The notes: generated by a model not told the origin, from the letters alone. 19,873 nucleotides of DNA from CAYLUN01 sp964386865 (GCA_964386865.1 CAYLUN010000093.1:1-19873), one strand, 5' to 3'. Positions 1-7,604 are shown, counted from the first letter of the stretch. Program-made: numbers and translations.

Positions 1-1019
1 GCGAGATGCCGCTGTCGCTCTTCAAGCCGCACGACTGGCGCAACGACGTGGTGACCTTGGGCACGGTGCCCCCGGCTTACGTCAAGGAGATCACCGAGGG
101 CAAGCTGGACTTCGATTGGCCCGTGCAGGTGAACAAGCTGCTGGTGGAGGGCGGGTTTGACCTGATCCTCTCCCTCGGGCAGGTCGTTCCGCACGAGGTG
201 ATCGGCATGGCCAACTACAACAAGAACGTGTTCGTGGGCACGGGCGGCTCGGTGGCGATCAACCGCAGCCACTTCGTGGGCGCCGTGTACGGGATGGAGC
301 GCATCATGGGCCGTGCGGACACGCCGGTGCGCAAGCTGTTCAACTACGGCTCGGACCACTTCGGCCACCTGCTGCCCGAGACGGTGTACGTGCAGACGGT
401 GGTGGGGCGCGCGCCGGGCGGCGGGCTGGCGGTGCGCGGCCTGTATGTGGGCTCGGACATCGAAGTCTTCAGCCGGGCGGCGGCGCTCTCGCTGGAGGTC
501 AACTTCGAGATGCTGCCCCAGCCGCTCACGAAATGCGTCGTGTACTTGGACCCCTCTGAGTTCAAGAGCACCTGGCTGGGCAACAAGGCGGTGTACCGCA
601 CGCGCATGGCCATGGCCGACGGCGGCGAGTTGCTGATCCTCGCGCCGGGCGTGAAGGAGTTCGGCGAGGACGCGCAGATCGATGCGCTCATCCGCAAGTA
701 CGGCTACTTCGGTACGGAGCGAACGCTTGCCGCGGTCAACGACAATCCGGATCTGCAGGGCAACCTCGGCGCGGCGGCGCACCTGATCCACGGCTCGTCC
801 GAGGGCCGGTTCGGCATCACCTACGCGCCCGGCCACCTCACGCGCGCAGAAGTCGAGGGCGCGGGCTTCAAGTACGCGGACGTCAACGCCCTGATGGCGC
901 GTTACGACCCGGCCAAGCTGAAAGACGGGTTCAATACCCTGCCTGACGGCGAGACCTTCTTCTTTATCAGCAACCCCGCGCTCGGCCTGTGGGCCGTGCG
1001 GGAGCGGTTCACCGAATAA
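1..1019 (+). CDS. LarA-family nickel-pincer racemase/epimerase (5' end outside window), possibly D-gluconate/D-mannonate 2-epimerase
   Basis: This is the C-terminal part of a lactate-racemase-family (LarA, DUF2088) enzyme. Family members epimerise the alpha-hydroxyl carbon of hydroxy acids using a nickel pincer nucleotide. Counting from the ATG at position 6, the family signature is visible: H9 before a VVTLGTVPP stretch, H63 in VVPHEVIG, K73 in NYNKNVFVG and H89 in NRSHF. By position these correspond to LarA's catalytic histidines, the lysine that binds the cofactor covalently, and the nickel-ligand histidine. Only 337 residues follow that ATG, whereas family members are usually about 420. 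The frame is open to the window edge, so the true start lies upstream and the ATG at 6 is internal. A mannonate-type SDR and 6-phosphogluconate dehydrogenase follow on the same strand, which favours a sugar-acid substrate. The LarA family is known to include a D-gluconate 2-epimerase. The family call is firm; the substrate is inferred. No LarB, LarC or LarE cofactor genes are in view. Confidence 0.82.
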   Translation, partial: EMPLSLFKPHDWRNDVVTLGTVPPAYVKEITEGKLDFDWPVQVNKLLVEGGFDLILSLGQVVPHEVIGMANYNKNVFVGTGGSVAINRSHFVGAVYGMERIMGRADTPVRKLFNYGSDHFGHLLPETVYVQTVVGRAPGGGLAVRGLYVGSDIEVFSRAAALSLEVNFEMLPQPLTKCVVYLDPSEFKSTWLGNKAVYRTRMAMADGGELLILAPGVKEFGEDAQIDALIRKYGYFGTERTLAAVNDNPDLQGNLGAAAHLIHGSSEGRFGITYAPGHLTRAEVEGAGFKYADVNALMARYDPAKLKDGFNTLPDGETFFFISNPALGLWAVRERFTE

Positions 1020-1020
1020 C

Positions 1021-1101
1021 GGAATGTCGGAGCAGCGGAGTGTTGGAGGGATGTGCGGGCCCGGCCCCCATTGTTCCAGCAGTCCAACTGCTTGGCATTC
1101 C
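1021..1101. repeat. Imperfect inverted repeat between epimerase and SDR genes
   Basis: The left arm at 1021-1035 (GGAATGTCGGAGCAG) pairs with the right arm at 1088-1101 (CTGCTTGGCATTCC) with two G-T pairs and one bulge. Inside it, TTGGA at 1043-1047 can pair with TCCAA at 1083-1087. The left side also shows decayed tandem repetition of a GGAnTGT-like word. There is no T-run, so this is not a classical intrinsic terminator. It lies between the epimerase stop and the ribosome-binding site of the next gene, so it could be an mRNA processing or stabilising hairpin or a decayed mobile repeat. Confidence 0.45.
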
Positions 1102-1122
1102 CCTCAAGAAAGGGAGCATCAC

Positions 1123-1980
1123 ATGGCGGTACCATTCAAAGTGGATTTGGCGGGCAAGGTGGCGGTTGTGACGGGCGGCGGCGGCGTGCTGTGCAGCGCG
1201 ATGGCCAAGGCGCTGGCCGAGTGCGGCGCGGCGGTGGCTGTTGCCGACCTCAAGCTGGAGTCCGCGCAGCGCGTGGCCGACGAGATCACGGCCGCTGGCG
1301 GCAAGGCGGTCGCCGTGGCCTGTAACGCGCTGGACAAGGCGAGCTTGGAGGCCGCGAACGCCGAGGTCGAGAAGGCGCTGGGCCCCGTCTCCATCCTGAT
1401 CAACGGCGCGGGCGGCAACCACCCCAAAGGCACGACCGCGATGGAGTACCTGAACCCCGACGACCTGCTCAACGAGAAGCGCGACTTCGTGACCTTCTAT
1501 GACCTCGATCCCAAAGGCATCGAGTTCGTGTTCAACCTCAACTTCCTCGGCACGCTTCTGCCCTCGCAGGCCTTCACCAAGAAGATGGCGCTCGGGCGCT
1601 CAGGGGTGATCATCAACGTCTCGTCGATGAACGCGTTCAAGCCGCTCACCAAGATCCCGGCGTACAGCGCGGCCAAGGCCGCGGTGAGCAATTTCACGCA
1701 GTGGATGGCGGTGCATATGGCCCAGGCGGGCATCCGCGTCAACGCGATCGCCCCGGGCTTCTTCGTGACGGATCAGAACCGCGCGCTGCTCAAGAATCCG
1801 GACGGCACGCCGACGCCGCGCTCAGCGAAGATACTGGCGCACACGCCGATGGGGCACTTCGGCGAGTCGGACGACCTGATCGGCGCGCTGCTGTGGCTGG
1901 TTTCGGACAAGGCCGCCGGCTTCGTGACCGGCGTGGTGGTGCCGGTGGACGGCGGGTTCTCGGCGTACAGCGGAGTGTGA
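1123..1980 (+). CDS. SDR-family D-mannonate/fructuronate oxidoreductase (UxuB/YjmF type)
   Basis: This is a 285-residue NAD(P)-dependent short-chain dehydrogenase. The nucleotide-binding turn is TGGGGVLCS (residues 17-25), the NxAG-type motif is NGAGGNHPK (94-102), and the catalytic residues are S168, Y181 and K185. The GNHPKGTT segment and the long insertion at about 103-135 are characteristic of the SDR-type D-mannonate oxidoreductases exemplified by Bacillus UxuB/YjmF, which reduce fructuronate to mannonate. This is unlike the unrelated E. coli UxuB family. The start is set at 1123 because AAAGGGAG at 1108-1115 is a well-placed ribosome-binding site and the upstream in-frame residues (from 1024) do not look like an SDR. 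It lies between the LarA-family gene and 6-phosphogluconate dehydrogenase on the same strand. The family is confident. The exact substrate could be another keto-sugar acid. Confidence 0.83.
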   Translation: MAVPFKVDLAGKVAVVTGGGGVLCSAMAKALAECGAAVAVADLKLESAQRVADEITAAGGKAVAVACNALDKASLEAANAEVEKALGPVSILINGAGGNHPKGTTAMEYLNPDDLLNEKRDFVTFYDLDPKGIEFVFNLNFLGTLLPSQAFTKKMALGRSGVIINVSSMNAFKPLTKIPAYSAAKAAVSNFTQWMAVHMAQAGIRVNAIAPGFFVTDQNRALLKNPDGTPTPRSAKILAHTPMGHFGESDDLIGALLWLVSDKAAGFVTGVVVPVDGGFSAYSGV

Positions 1981-1995
1981 GCGAAATGGCTTTGT

Positions 1996-2080
1996 CGGGT
2001 GAGCCGAATGGAATCGAAAGATTCGAAAGATTCGAGGCTCGGCTCACTCGATTGTATCGATTTACTCGAATCACTCGAAA
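1996..2080. repeat. Inverted repeat with nested hairpin and repeated ATTCGA/ACTCGA words
   Basis: A 12-bp stem, 1996-2007 (CGGGTGAGCCGA) with 2039-2050 (TCGGCTCACTCG), has a single G-T pair. It encloses a perfect hairpin, GAATC-GAAA-GATTC at 2011-2024. The 9-mer GAAAGATTC is duplicated in tandem at 2016-2033, and ACTCGA recurs at 2046, 2064 and 2073. The structure fills most of the gap before the 6-phosphogluconate dehydrogenase ribosome-binding site (AGGAAG at 2081-2086). It has no T-run. It could be an operon processing element or a small decayed repeat. Confidence 0.55.
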
Positions 2081-2092
2081 AGGAAGCTAACA

Positions 2093-3559
2093 ATGGCTAA
2101 GAAAACGAAGAAGGCGGACATCGGCTTGATCGGTTTGGCGGTGATGGGCGAGAACCTCGTGCTGAACGCGGAAAGCAAGGGCTACACGGTCGCGTGCTTC
2201 AACCGCACGGTCGAGAAGGTCGACGCCTTTGTGAACGGCCGCGGCGCCGGCAAGAAGCTCATCGGCTGCCACTCCCTGCAGGAGCTTGCGGACAGCCTCA
2301 AGAAGCCGCGCCGCGTGATGATCATGGTCAAGGCTGGCGCGGCCGTCGACCAGACGATCGAGTCGCTGATCCCCGTGCTCGAGAAGGGCGACATCCTGAT
2401 CGACGGCGGCAACAGCCACTATCCGGACACCGTCCGCCGGACGAAGTACCTGGCCGAGAAGGGCCTGCGCTTCATCGGCACGGGCGTCTCGGGCGGCGAA
2501 GAGGGCGCGCTCTTGGGGCCGGCCATCATGCCCGGTGGCGACGTCAAGGCGTGGCCCTATGTGAAGGACATCTTCCAGGACATCGCAGCTAAGGTGGACG
2601 ACGGCACGCCGTGCTGCGCGTGGATCGGCAGCGACGGCGCCGGCCACTTCGTCAAGATGGTTCACAACGGCATCGAGTACGGCGACATGCAGCTCATCTG
2701 CGAGGCGTACGACCTGATGGCGCGCGGCCTCGGCATGACCGCCAAGGAGATGCAGGGCGTGCTGTCGAAGTGGAACAAGGGCGACCTCGACAGCTACCTG
2801 ATCGAGATCTCGGCGGACATCCTCTCGCAGTACGACGAGGAGACGGGTAAGCCGATCGTTGACATCATCCTCGACACGGCTGGCCAGAAGGGCACCGGCA
2901 AGTGGACGTCGCAGGCGGGGCTGGACCTGGGCATCGGCATTCCGCAGATCGCCGAGGCCGTGTTCGCGCGCTGCCTCTCGGCCATCAAGGAAGAGCGCGT
3001 CGCGGCCTCCAAGGTTCTTAAGGGGCCTGCCGCCAAGGTCGAGGTCGACAAGAAGCTGCTCGTGAAGCAGCTGGAACAGGCCGTCTACGCCTCGAAGATC
3101 TGCTCGTATGCGCAGGGCTACCAGCTCATGCGGGCCGCGGCCAAGGAGTACAAGTGGGATCTGCACTACGGCGAGATCGCGCTGGTGTGGCGTCAGGGCT
3201 GCATCATCCGCGCGCGCTTCCTGGGCAAGATCAAGGAGGCGTTCGACGCCAACCCGGAGCTGGCCAACCTGCTGCTCGACCCGTATTTCAAGAAGGTTGT
3301 CGCCAAAGCGCAAAACGCGTGGCGCGCGGTCATCAAGACGGCGGTGGACCTGGGCATTCCGGTGCCGGCCATGAGCACGGCGCTGAACTACTTCGACTCG
3401 TACCGCAGCGCCCGCTTGCCGGCCAACCTGCTGCAGGCGCAGCGCGACTACTTCGGCGCGCACACCTACGAGCGCGTCGACAAGCCGCGCGGCGAGTTCT
3501 ACCACCACATCTGGACGGAGAGCGGAGGCAACACCGCCGCCTCTACCTACACGGTCTAA
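2093..3559 (+). CDS. gnd: 6-phosphogluconate dehydrogenase, decarboxylating
   Basis: The 488-residue product oxidatively decarboxylates 6-phosphogluconate to ribulose 5-phosphate and CO2 with NADP+, in the cytosolic pentose phosphate pathway. The N-terminal Rossmann motif is GLIGLAVMGENL (11-22), and FNRT (37-40) follows the second strand, as expected for NADP+ preference. The substrate-binding loop GVSGGEEGAL is at 131-140. The signature GAGHFVKMVHNGIEYGDMQ starts at 182 and contains the catalytic residues K188 and E195. The C-terminal all-helical domain is complete through the ERVD and EFYHHIWTE tail, and the length is that of the standard dimeric long form. AGGAAG at 2081-2086 supports the ATG at 2093. 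Its position after a gluconate/mannonate-type epimerase and a mannonate-type oxidoreductase suggests it takes carbon from sugar acids once a gluconokinase, not seen here, has phosphorylated gluconate. Confidence 0.97.
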   Translation: MAKKTKKADIGLIGLAVMGENLVLNAESKGYTVACFNRTVEKVDAFVNGRGAGKKLIGCHSLQELADSLKKPRRVMIMVKAGAAVDQTIESLIPVLEKGDILIDGGNSHYPDTVRRTKYLAEKGLRFIGTGVSGGEEGALLGPAIMPGGDVKAWPYVKDIFQDIAAKVDDGTPCCAWIGSDGAGHFVKMVHNGIEYGDMQLICEAYDLMARGLGMTAKEMQGVLSKWNKGDLDSYLIEISADILSQYDEETGKPIVDIILDTAGQKGTGKWTSQAGLDLGIGIPQIAEAVFARCLSAIKEERVAASKVLKGPAAKVEVDKKLLVKQLEQAVYASKICSYAQGYQLMRAAAKEYKWDLHYGEIALVWRQGCIIRARFLGKIKEAFDANPELANLLLDPYFKKVVAKAQNAWRAVIKTAVDLGIPVPAMSTALNYFDSYRSARLPANLLQAQRDYFGAHTYERVDKPRGEFYHHIWTESGGNTAASTYTV

Positions 3560-3566
3560 TGTGTCT

Positions 3567-3594
3567 GTGGGGCAGCCTTCGGTGGCTGCCCCAC
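3567..3594 (+). terminator. GC-rich hairpin after gnd
   Basis: A perfect 11-bp stem, GTGGGGCAGCC (3567-3577) with GGCTGCCCCAC (3584-3594), closes a TTCGGT loop 8 bases after the gnd stop. Only a short pyrimidine tail (GCTCTT) follows, so termination may be partial or Rho-assisted. It marks the end of the sugar-acid gene group. Confidence 0.7.
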
Positions 3595-3619
3595 GCTCTT
3601 GATGGGAAAGGATATCCGA

Positions 3620-4438
3620 ATGAAAAAGCTAGTTAAGATCCTCGCCGGTCTCGCAGTCGGGCTAGTCGCCGTGCTGTTGGTCGTCGTGCTGACCCTCCCG
3701 CTTACGATCAACCCGATTGTCAAGACGGCGGCTTCGGTCGGCGGGCCAAAGGTGCTGGGCGTGCCGGTCTCGATCGGTAACGTCTCGCTGAGCCCGCTTT
3801 CGGGGCGCCTGACGATCACCAAGCTCAGCGTCGGCAACCCAAAGGGGTTCTCCGACAAACCGTCGTTCGCCGTCGATCAGGTGGACGTGGGGCTGAACCT
3901 GAGGTCGCTCCTGAGCGACACGATCATCGTGAAGAAGATCCGGGTTGACGCGCCTGCCATCTCGTACGAGAGCAAGGACGGCCAGTCCAACTTCGACACG
4001 CTCCTGTCGAGCGCGAAGAAGTCGGAGAGCGAGGAGAAGGCCAAGGCGCCGGCCGACAAGAAAGACAAGAAGGCGGGCAAGAAAGTCGTGATCGAAGAGT
4101 TCTCGCTGAACGGGGCGAAGGTGTCGTACTCCTCCGTGGTGACATTCGGTAAGCCGGTCACCGTGCCGCTTCCTACGATCACACTCCGCGACATCGGAAA
4201 GTCGTCGGACGGCGTCTCGCCTGTCGAGGCGGTCACGGAAGTGGTCAACGCGATCGTCAGCGGGCTCTCCAAGGCCGTCATGGAGCTCGCCAGCCAGACG
4301 AGCGATGCGGTGAAGGGCATCCTCAAGAGTGGCAGCAGTACGCTGGGCGACGCGGCCAGCGGCACGACGAATGTGCTGAAAGATGCCGGGCAAGCGGTGG
4401 AGGATGCGGCCAAGAGCCTCAAGAAGCTGTTCAAGTAA
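3620..4438 (+). CDS. AsmA/DUF748-like membrane-anchored protein
   Basis: The 272-residue protein has one N-terminal transmembrane segment (about residues 5-30, rich in L, V and A). Next comes a beta-rich AsmA-like region (about 40-120), including GVPVSIGNVSLSPLSGRLTI and IIVKKIRVDAPAISYES. A lysine/glutamate-rich low-complexity linker follows (about 122-146), then a second beta segment beginning VVIEEFSLNGAKVSY, and a long amphipathic helical tail (about 200-272). AsmA-like proteins are anchored in the inner membrane and act in the periplasm in envelope homeostasis or lipid transport. This one is far shorter than classical AsmA (about 600 residues), so it probably carries only the N-terminal module. 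The ATG at 3620 is preferred because GGGAAAGGA ends 7 bases before it and the signal-anchor begins there; an in-frame ATG at 3602 would add 6 residues. The family call is based on overall pattern. Confidence 0.62.
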   Translation: MKKLVKILAGLAVGLVAVLLVVVLTLPLTINPIVKTAASVGGPKVLGVPVSIGNVSLSPLSGRLTITKLSVGNPKGFSDKPSFAVDQVDVGLNLRSLLSDTIIVKKIRVDAPAISYESKDGQSNFDTLLSSAKKSESEEKAKAPADKKDKKAGKKVVIEEFSLNGAKVSYSSVVTFGKPVTVPLPTITLRDIGKSSDGVSPVEAVTEVVNAIVSGLSKAVMELASQTSDAVKGILKSGSSTLGDAASGTTNVLKDAGQAVEDAAKSLKKLFK

Positions 4439-4481
4439 CCGCTTGAAGCCGGAGGTCCGAGGCGCGGCGCTGGCCGTGAGA

Positions 4482-4507
4482 GGGGTGCCCGAAGGCGCCC
4501 CTTTTTT
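4482..4507 (+). terminator. Rho-independent terminator
   Basis: An 8-bp stem, GGGGTGCC (4482-4489) with GGCGCCCC (4494-4501), contains one G-T pair and a CGAA loop. It is followed directly by six T residues (4502-4507). It ends transcription of the AsmA-like gene and separates it from the toroid-fold gene downstream. Confidence 0.88.
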
Positions 4508-4541
4508 GCCTGTTGCGTGTTGCTGAGAAGGGCCTGCGCGT

Positions 4542-5393
4542 ATGCCGAACCTGGTCCAGACGCTGGAGAATGTGGCGGCTCGCGGCGCCGAGGGCTTGGC
4601 CCACGCGGCGCGCGCGGAACTGGCCGCAGCGCTGCGTGAGCTCCAGCGGCCGGACGGCGGATTTGCTGGGCTGGACGGGCGCTCAGACCCCTATTTCTCG
4701 TTTTTCGCGTGGCTGGGCCTCCGCGCCCTCGCTGCTCCGTTTGATCGCGAGCGGCTCTGTTCGTACCTGGCCTCCACGCGGTTGTCCGACACGCGGGTCG
4801 AGGCCCGGTGCGCAACGGTGGTGCTGGTGCGCGAAGGGCGGCGCTCGCGCCTGGCGGGTTGGGCGGACGTGCTGCGTGCCTGGCGGCGGGGCGAGGCCCG
4901 CGATGCGTATGGCCTGTTTCTGCTGGGGCTGCTGTCCGACGCGCTGCTGCCCGGTGGCCTGCCGCGCGCGGGCGCGCGGCTCGCGTGGCGGCGGCTGGCC
5001 GCGCGCGCGTGGGAGCGGCTGCCCACGCCGCAGCTCGCCGCGCACTTGGTTCTGTCCGCGAGGGCCGGCGTGTCCGGCGCGCCGGTCACGTCTGCGCTTC
5101 TCGCGAGGCGGTGTGTCTCCGGCGGCTTCGCCTCAGCCGCGGGCGCCCCCCCCGACCTGCTCGCCACCGCCGTCGCGCGCCTCGCGCTGGAACAGGCTGG
5201 CCCTTCTGCACGCGTGCCGCTTCACAGCGAGGAGCGGCAGAGGGATCTCGCGTTTGTCGAGTCGTGCTGGCTGGAGGACGGGCTGTTCGGGCCGTCTCCC
5301 TCGGCGGCGCACGGCGACGCGGAGCATGCGTTCTACGGCCTGCTCGCGCTCGGCACCTGCCGCGGCGCATGCAATGCGAAGATATATCTGTGA
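4542..5393 (+). CDS. Alpha/alpha-toroid protein (prenyltransferase/squalene-oxidase repeat-like)
   Basis: The 283-residue protein is Ala/Arg/Leu-rich and mostly helical. It has three repeats resembling the Gly-aromatic turns of protein prenyltransferase beta subunits and terpene cyclases: LQRPDGGFAGLDGRSDPYF followed by a helix, RCVSGGFASAAGAPPDLLATA, and CWLEDGLFGPSPSAAHGDAEHAF followed by YGLLALG. These match the DGGF/GGF plus downstream helix pattern of (alpha/alpha)6 barrels. There is no clear signal peptide. The DxDD motif of squalene-hopene cyclases is absent, and the protein is shorter than most catalytic members, so its activity is unknown. It has its own start signal (GAAGGG at 4527-4532) and follows a terminator, so it is probably transcribed separately. 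A run of eight C residues at 5146-5153 lies within the reading frame. The fold call is moderate; function is not assigned. Confidence 0.6.
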   Translation: MPNLVQTLENVAARGAEGLAHAARAELAAALRELQRPDGGFAGLDGRSDPYFSFFAWLGLRALAAPFDRERLCSYLASTRLSDTRVEARCATVVLVREGRRSRLAGWADVLRAWRRGEARDAYGLFLLGLLSDALLPGGLPRAGARLAWRRLAARAWERLPTPQLAAHLVLSARAGVSGAPVTSALLARRCVSGGFASAAGAPPDLLATAVARLALEQAGPSARVPLHSEERQRDLAFVESCWLEDGLFGPSPSAAHGDAEHAFYGLLALGTCRGACNAKIYL

Positions 5394-5417
5394 AAGCGCG
5401 GTGCATAGGATGACGGA

Positions 5418-5447
5418 TTGTCAGTCCGTTCCTGCTTCGGGTACACT
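5418..5447 (+). promoter_or_regulatory. Candidate sigma70-type promoter for sialidase-like genes
   Basis: TTGTCA (5418-5423) and TACACT (5442-5447) are separated by 18 bases, about 107 bases before the ATG of the first sialidase-like gene. The surrounding gap at 5394-5553 has no other coding signal. The same GGTACACTT string occurs before the third sialidase-like gene (8028-8036). Confidence 0.45.
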
Positions 5448-5553
5448 TTGAGAGACGGTTGGTTTCGGCCGCGCGGGCCGCCCTAACGGCGGACGTCGTG
5501 GCAGACGGTTCGTCCGACGTGCTGAACGTTGCGGGGAACATCAGAGGTGAGAC

Positions 5554-6153
5554 ATGAGTCGTATTCCATTGCGGCTGGCCGCGAGCGCGTTCGTGGTGAT
5601 GATCGGCGGGTTGGCCTGGGCACAGCAGGTGGCCAGGCGGAACGCCGTGGTGTTCAGCGAGCCCGGGCGCTACGGCGGGTGGCCGGCGAACCACGGACTC
5701 TGGCAGTGGGGCGACGAGCTAGTCGTGGGCTTCACGTCGGCGTGGTACAAGCCCACGACGGACGGCCACGCCGTCGACCGCAGCAAGCCGAGCTACGAGT
5801 GGCAGGCCCGCAGCCTCGACGGCGGCCTGACGTGGAAGGTCGAGAGCGAACTGCCGTTCGCGGATCCCAAGAAGGAGCCGAAGCCCGCGCCGCTCGACTT
5901 CGCCGCGCCGGACTTCGCGCTCATGTTCCGCTTCGGGAGCCTGCATGCGGGGCCGTCGTGGTACTATGTTTCGGCCGACCGCTGCCGCACGTGGCGCGGC
6001 CCCTTCTCGTTCGCGGTCGAGGGCATCGACAAGATCTGCACGCGCACCGACCTGGTCGTTCTTGGGCCGCGTGACTGCCTGATGTTCGGCAGCGCCGCAA
6101 AGGTGGGTGACGGCAAGGAGGGGCGCGTCTTCTGCGCGGATGAGGTTGGATAG
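5554..6153 (+). pseudogene. Exported sialidase-like (BNR) protein, apparently truncated
   Basis: The 199-residue reading frame starts after AGAGGTGA and has an N-terminal signal peptide (residues 1-23, ending AWA-QQ). The mature part begins like sialidase-like beta-propellers: GRYGGWPANHGLWQWGDELVVGF, a canonical Asp box SLDGGLTW (87-94), and a degenerate Asp box SADRCRTW (140-147). The frame stops at VFCADEVG. In the homologous family, as I recall it, GRxFCA is followed by another Asp-box strand and roughly half the propeller. So only about three of the expected six blades remain, and the C-terminal half is missing rather than shifted to another frame nearby. The next gene begins 1 base after the stop. 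It could still encode a stable fragment, but it is most simply the remnant of a deletion. Substrate is unknown, and sialidase folds in these bacteria often act on other glycans. Confidence 0.6.
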
Positions 6154-6154
6154 A

Positions 6155-7549
6155 ATGATGTTTCGAACGGCATGCGTGATTGCGTCGGCGGTTGCCTGGG
6201 CGATGGCAGAGGAGCTGCCGCTGGTCTGGCGTCCGCCGGAGGGTTTCGACGCCGCGAAGCCGCACCTCGGGCTGCCTGTGCTGACGGGCGCGACGCACCG
6301 GGTGCTGTACGCGCCGCTGCCCAGCGAGGCGGAGAAGACGGGGCAGTACGAGAGCCTGCTGCACGGGCTGTACAACCATCACCAGAGCTTCATCCGCAGC
6401 GGAGAGTGGCTGATCGTGCAGTGGACGAACCACCTGCTGGATGAGAACGGCCCGGGCCAGCGGGTGCTCGCTAAGGTCGGCCGGATCGCGGCTGACGGTG
6501 CGGACATCGACTGGGGCGGCGACGAAACGCTGTCTGAGCTGTGCCCGCCCGCGCAGCCGGTTCGCCGGCGTCGGGCCGCTGACGACAACCCTGTGATCGA
6601 CAGCGTGTTCCTGAGCGGCGGGGTTGAGGCCTTGGAGGACGGGCGGCTGTTCGTCAACGTGCGGCTCAAGGTCTGCGACGGGTGGACGGACGACGTGCGC
6701 TATCACGATGGGGCGGGGCTGACGCAGCCCGTGCCGCAGGACAGCTACCGCACGCAGGCAGGCTGGGACGAGGCGCACAAGCGGCGGTTCCGGTGGGATC
6801 TCTACTGGCATGTCGGCCGCTTCATGCGTGAGGCCACGATCGACGCGTCGGGCGCGATCACGCCGGTCGGGCCGCTGTACGCCGTGGGCCCTCCGGCCGT
6901 CGCAGAGCTGAAGGTCACGCCGACGGTCACCAAACCGCTTCTGCCGCTGAACGAGCCCTACCGCAGCGCGCTGCCGCTGGAGCGTGCTCCGCCAGAGGTT
7001 CGCGAAGCCTACGCGAAGGGCAGGCGCGTGCCGCCGAGCGGTCGCTCTCCGCGCTACGCGCCGGGCACATCGAAGCTGGCGGCGAACGGCAAGAACGGGC
7101 TGGCGCACCACACGGAGTACGCGCGGCCTGACGGCAAGTGGGTGGCGGTGCGCGACAACCTGCTCGACCCCACGACCTACTATGCCGCCGTTAAGGACGC
7201 GCGTGACGGCGTGTATCCGCCGGCAGGCAAGACGAACCTCTTCGGCACGGCCATGCCGGTGGCGGGCGAGTTGCCGAGCGGCGCGGTGTGGCTCATCGGG
7301 TCGAACGCGCCGCGCACGGAGGCCTATCTGGCTCTGTCCAGTCGCGGCGTCGTGTTTGATCGCTCGTGGTCTTTCATGAGCGTGAACCACCGGGCCACGC
7401 CCGGCGTCTGCAAGGGCGACGGCGGGGCGCAGTATTTTCAATCGGTCACGGTGGGGCCGTTCATTTGGGTGGTTTACAGCATCGCCAAAGAGCAGGTCGG
7501 GCTGGCCCGGATTCCGGTTGCGCTGCTGGAGCGGCTGGCGGCGGAGTGA
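6155..7549 (+). CDS. Exported sialidase-like/BNR-type beta-propeller protein
   Basis: The 464-residue protein has a signal peptide (MMFRTACVIASAVAWAMA, cleavage near residue 18) and a mature beta-rich sequence. The stretch HGLYNHHQSFIRSGEWLIV...WTNH...DENGPGQRVL resembles a class of sialidase-like proteins common in Planctomycetes and Verrucomicrobia-like bacteria, where it precedes a strand with an Asp box. Here the Asp boxes themselves are poorly conserved, so catalytic ability is uncertain. The start at 6155 is chosen over the upstream in-frame ATG at 6107 because the signal peptide begins there and GAGG lies 9 bases before it. An ATG at 6158 is an equally possible start. It directly follows the truncated sialidase-like frame and was probably co-transcribed with it. 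It is likely periplasmic or secreted. The exact glycan target cannot be read from the sequence. Confidence 0.65.
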   Translation: MMFRTACVIASAVAWAMAEELPLVWRPPEGFDAAKPHLGLPVLTGATHRVLYAPLPSEAEKTGQYESLLHGLYNHHQSFIRSGEWLIVQWTNHLLDENGPGQRVLAKVGRIAADGADIDWGGDETLSELCPPAQPVRRRRAADDNPVIDSVFLSGGVEALEDGRLFVNVRLKVCDGWTDDVRYHDGAGLTQPVPQDSYRTQAGWDEAHKRRFRWDLYWHVGRFMREATIDASGAITPVGPLYAVGPPAVAELKVTPTVTKPLLPLNEPYRSALPLERAPPEVREAYAKGRRVPPSGRSPRYAPGTSKLAANGKNGLAHHTEYARPDGKWVAVRDNLLDPTTYYAAVKDARDGVYPPAGKTNLFGTAMPVAGELPSGAVWLIGSNAPRTEAYLALSSRGVVFDRSWSFMSVNHRATPGVCKGDGGAQYFQSVTVGPFIWVVYSIAKEQVGLARIPVALLERLAAE

Positions 7550-7570
7550 GCCTGGGCAGGCTCACTCCGC
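7541..7570 (+). terminator. Perfect 13-bp hairpin overlapping the stop codon
   Basis: GCGGAGTGAGCCT (7541-7553) is perfectly complementary to AGGCTCACTCCGC (7558-7570), with a GGGC loop. The stop codon TGA of the preceding gene (7547-7549) is inside the left arm. No T-run follows, so it could be a Rho-assisted terminator or a 3' end stabiliser. Confidence 0.6.
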
Positions 7571-7604
7571 GTGCATAAGCGAGAGAAGTCCGTCCATGCG
7601 GAAA

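Noticed and set aside
2087..3508. Long minus-strand open frame opposite gnd
   Set aside because: It mirrors the codon pattern of a certain gene on the plus strand; its translation is low-complexity (R, L, V, D, H-rich) and matches no family.
6107..6154. Upstream in-frame ATG extending the second sialidase-like gene
   Set aside because: It would put 16 unrelated residues before an intact signal peptide and overlap the previous frame; the start at 6155 fits better.
5921..7441. Minus-strand open frame opposite two sialidase-like genes
   Set aside because: The plus strand has signal peptides and family motifs, whereas the antisense translation is arginine/alanine/histidine-rich without motifs.
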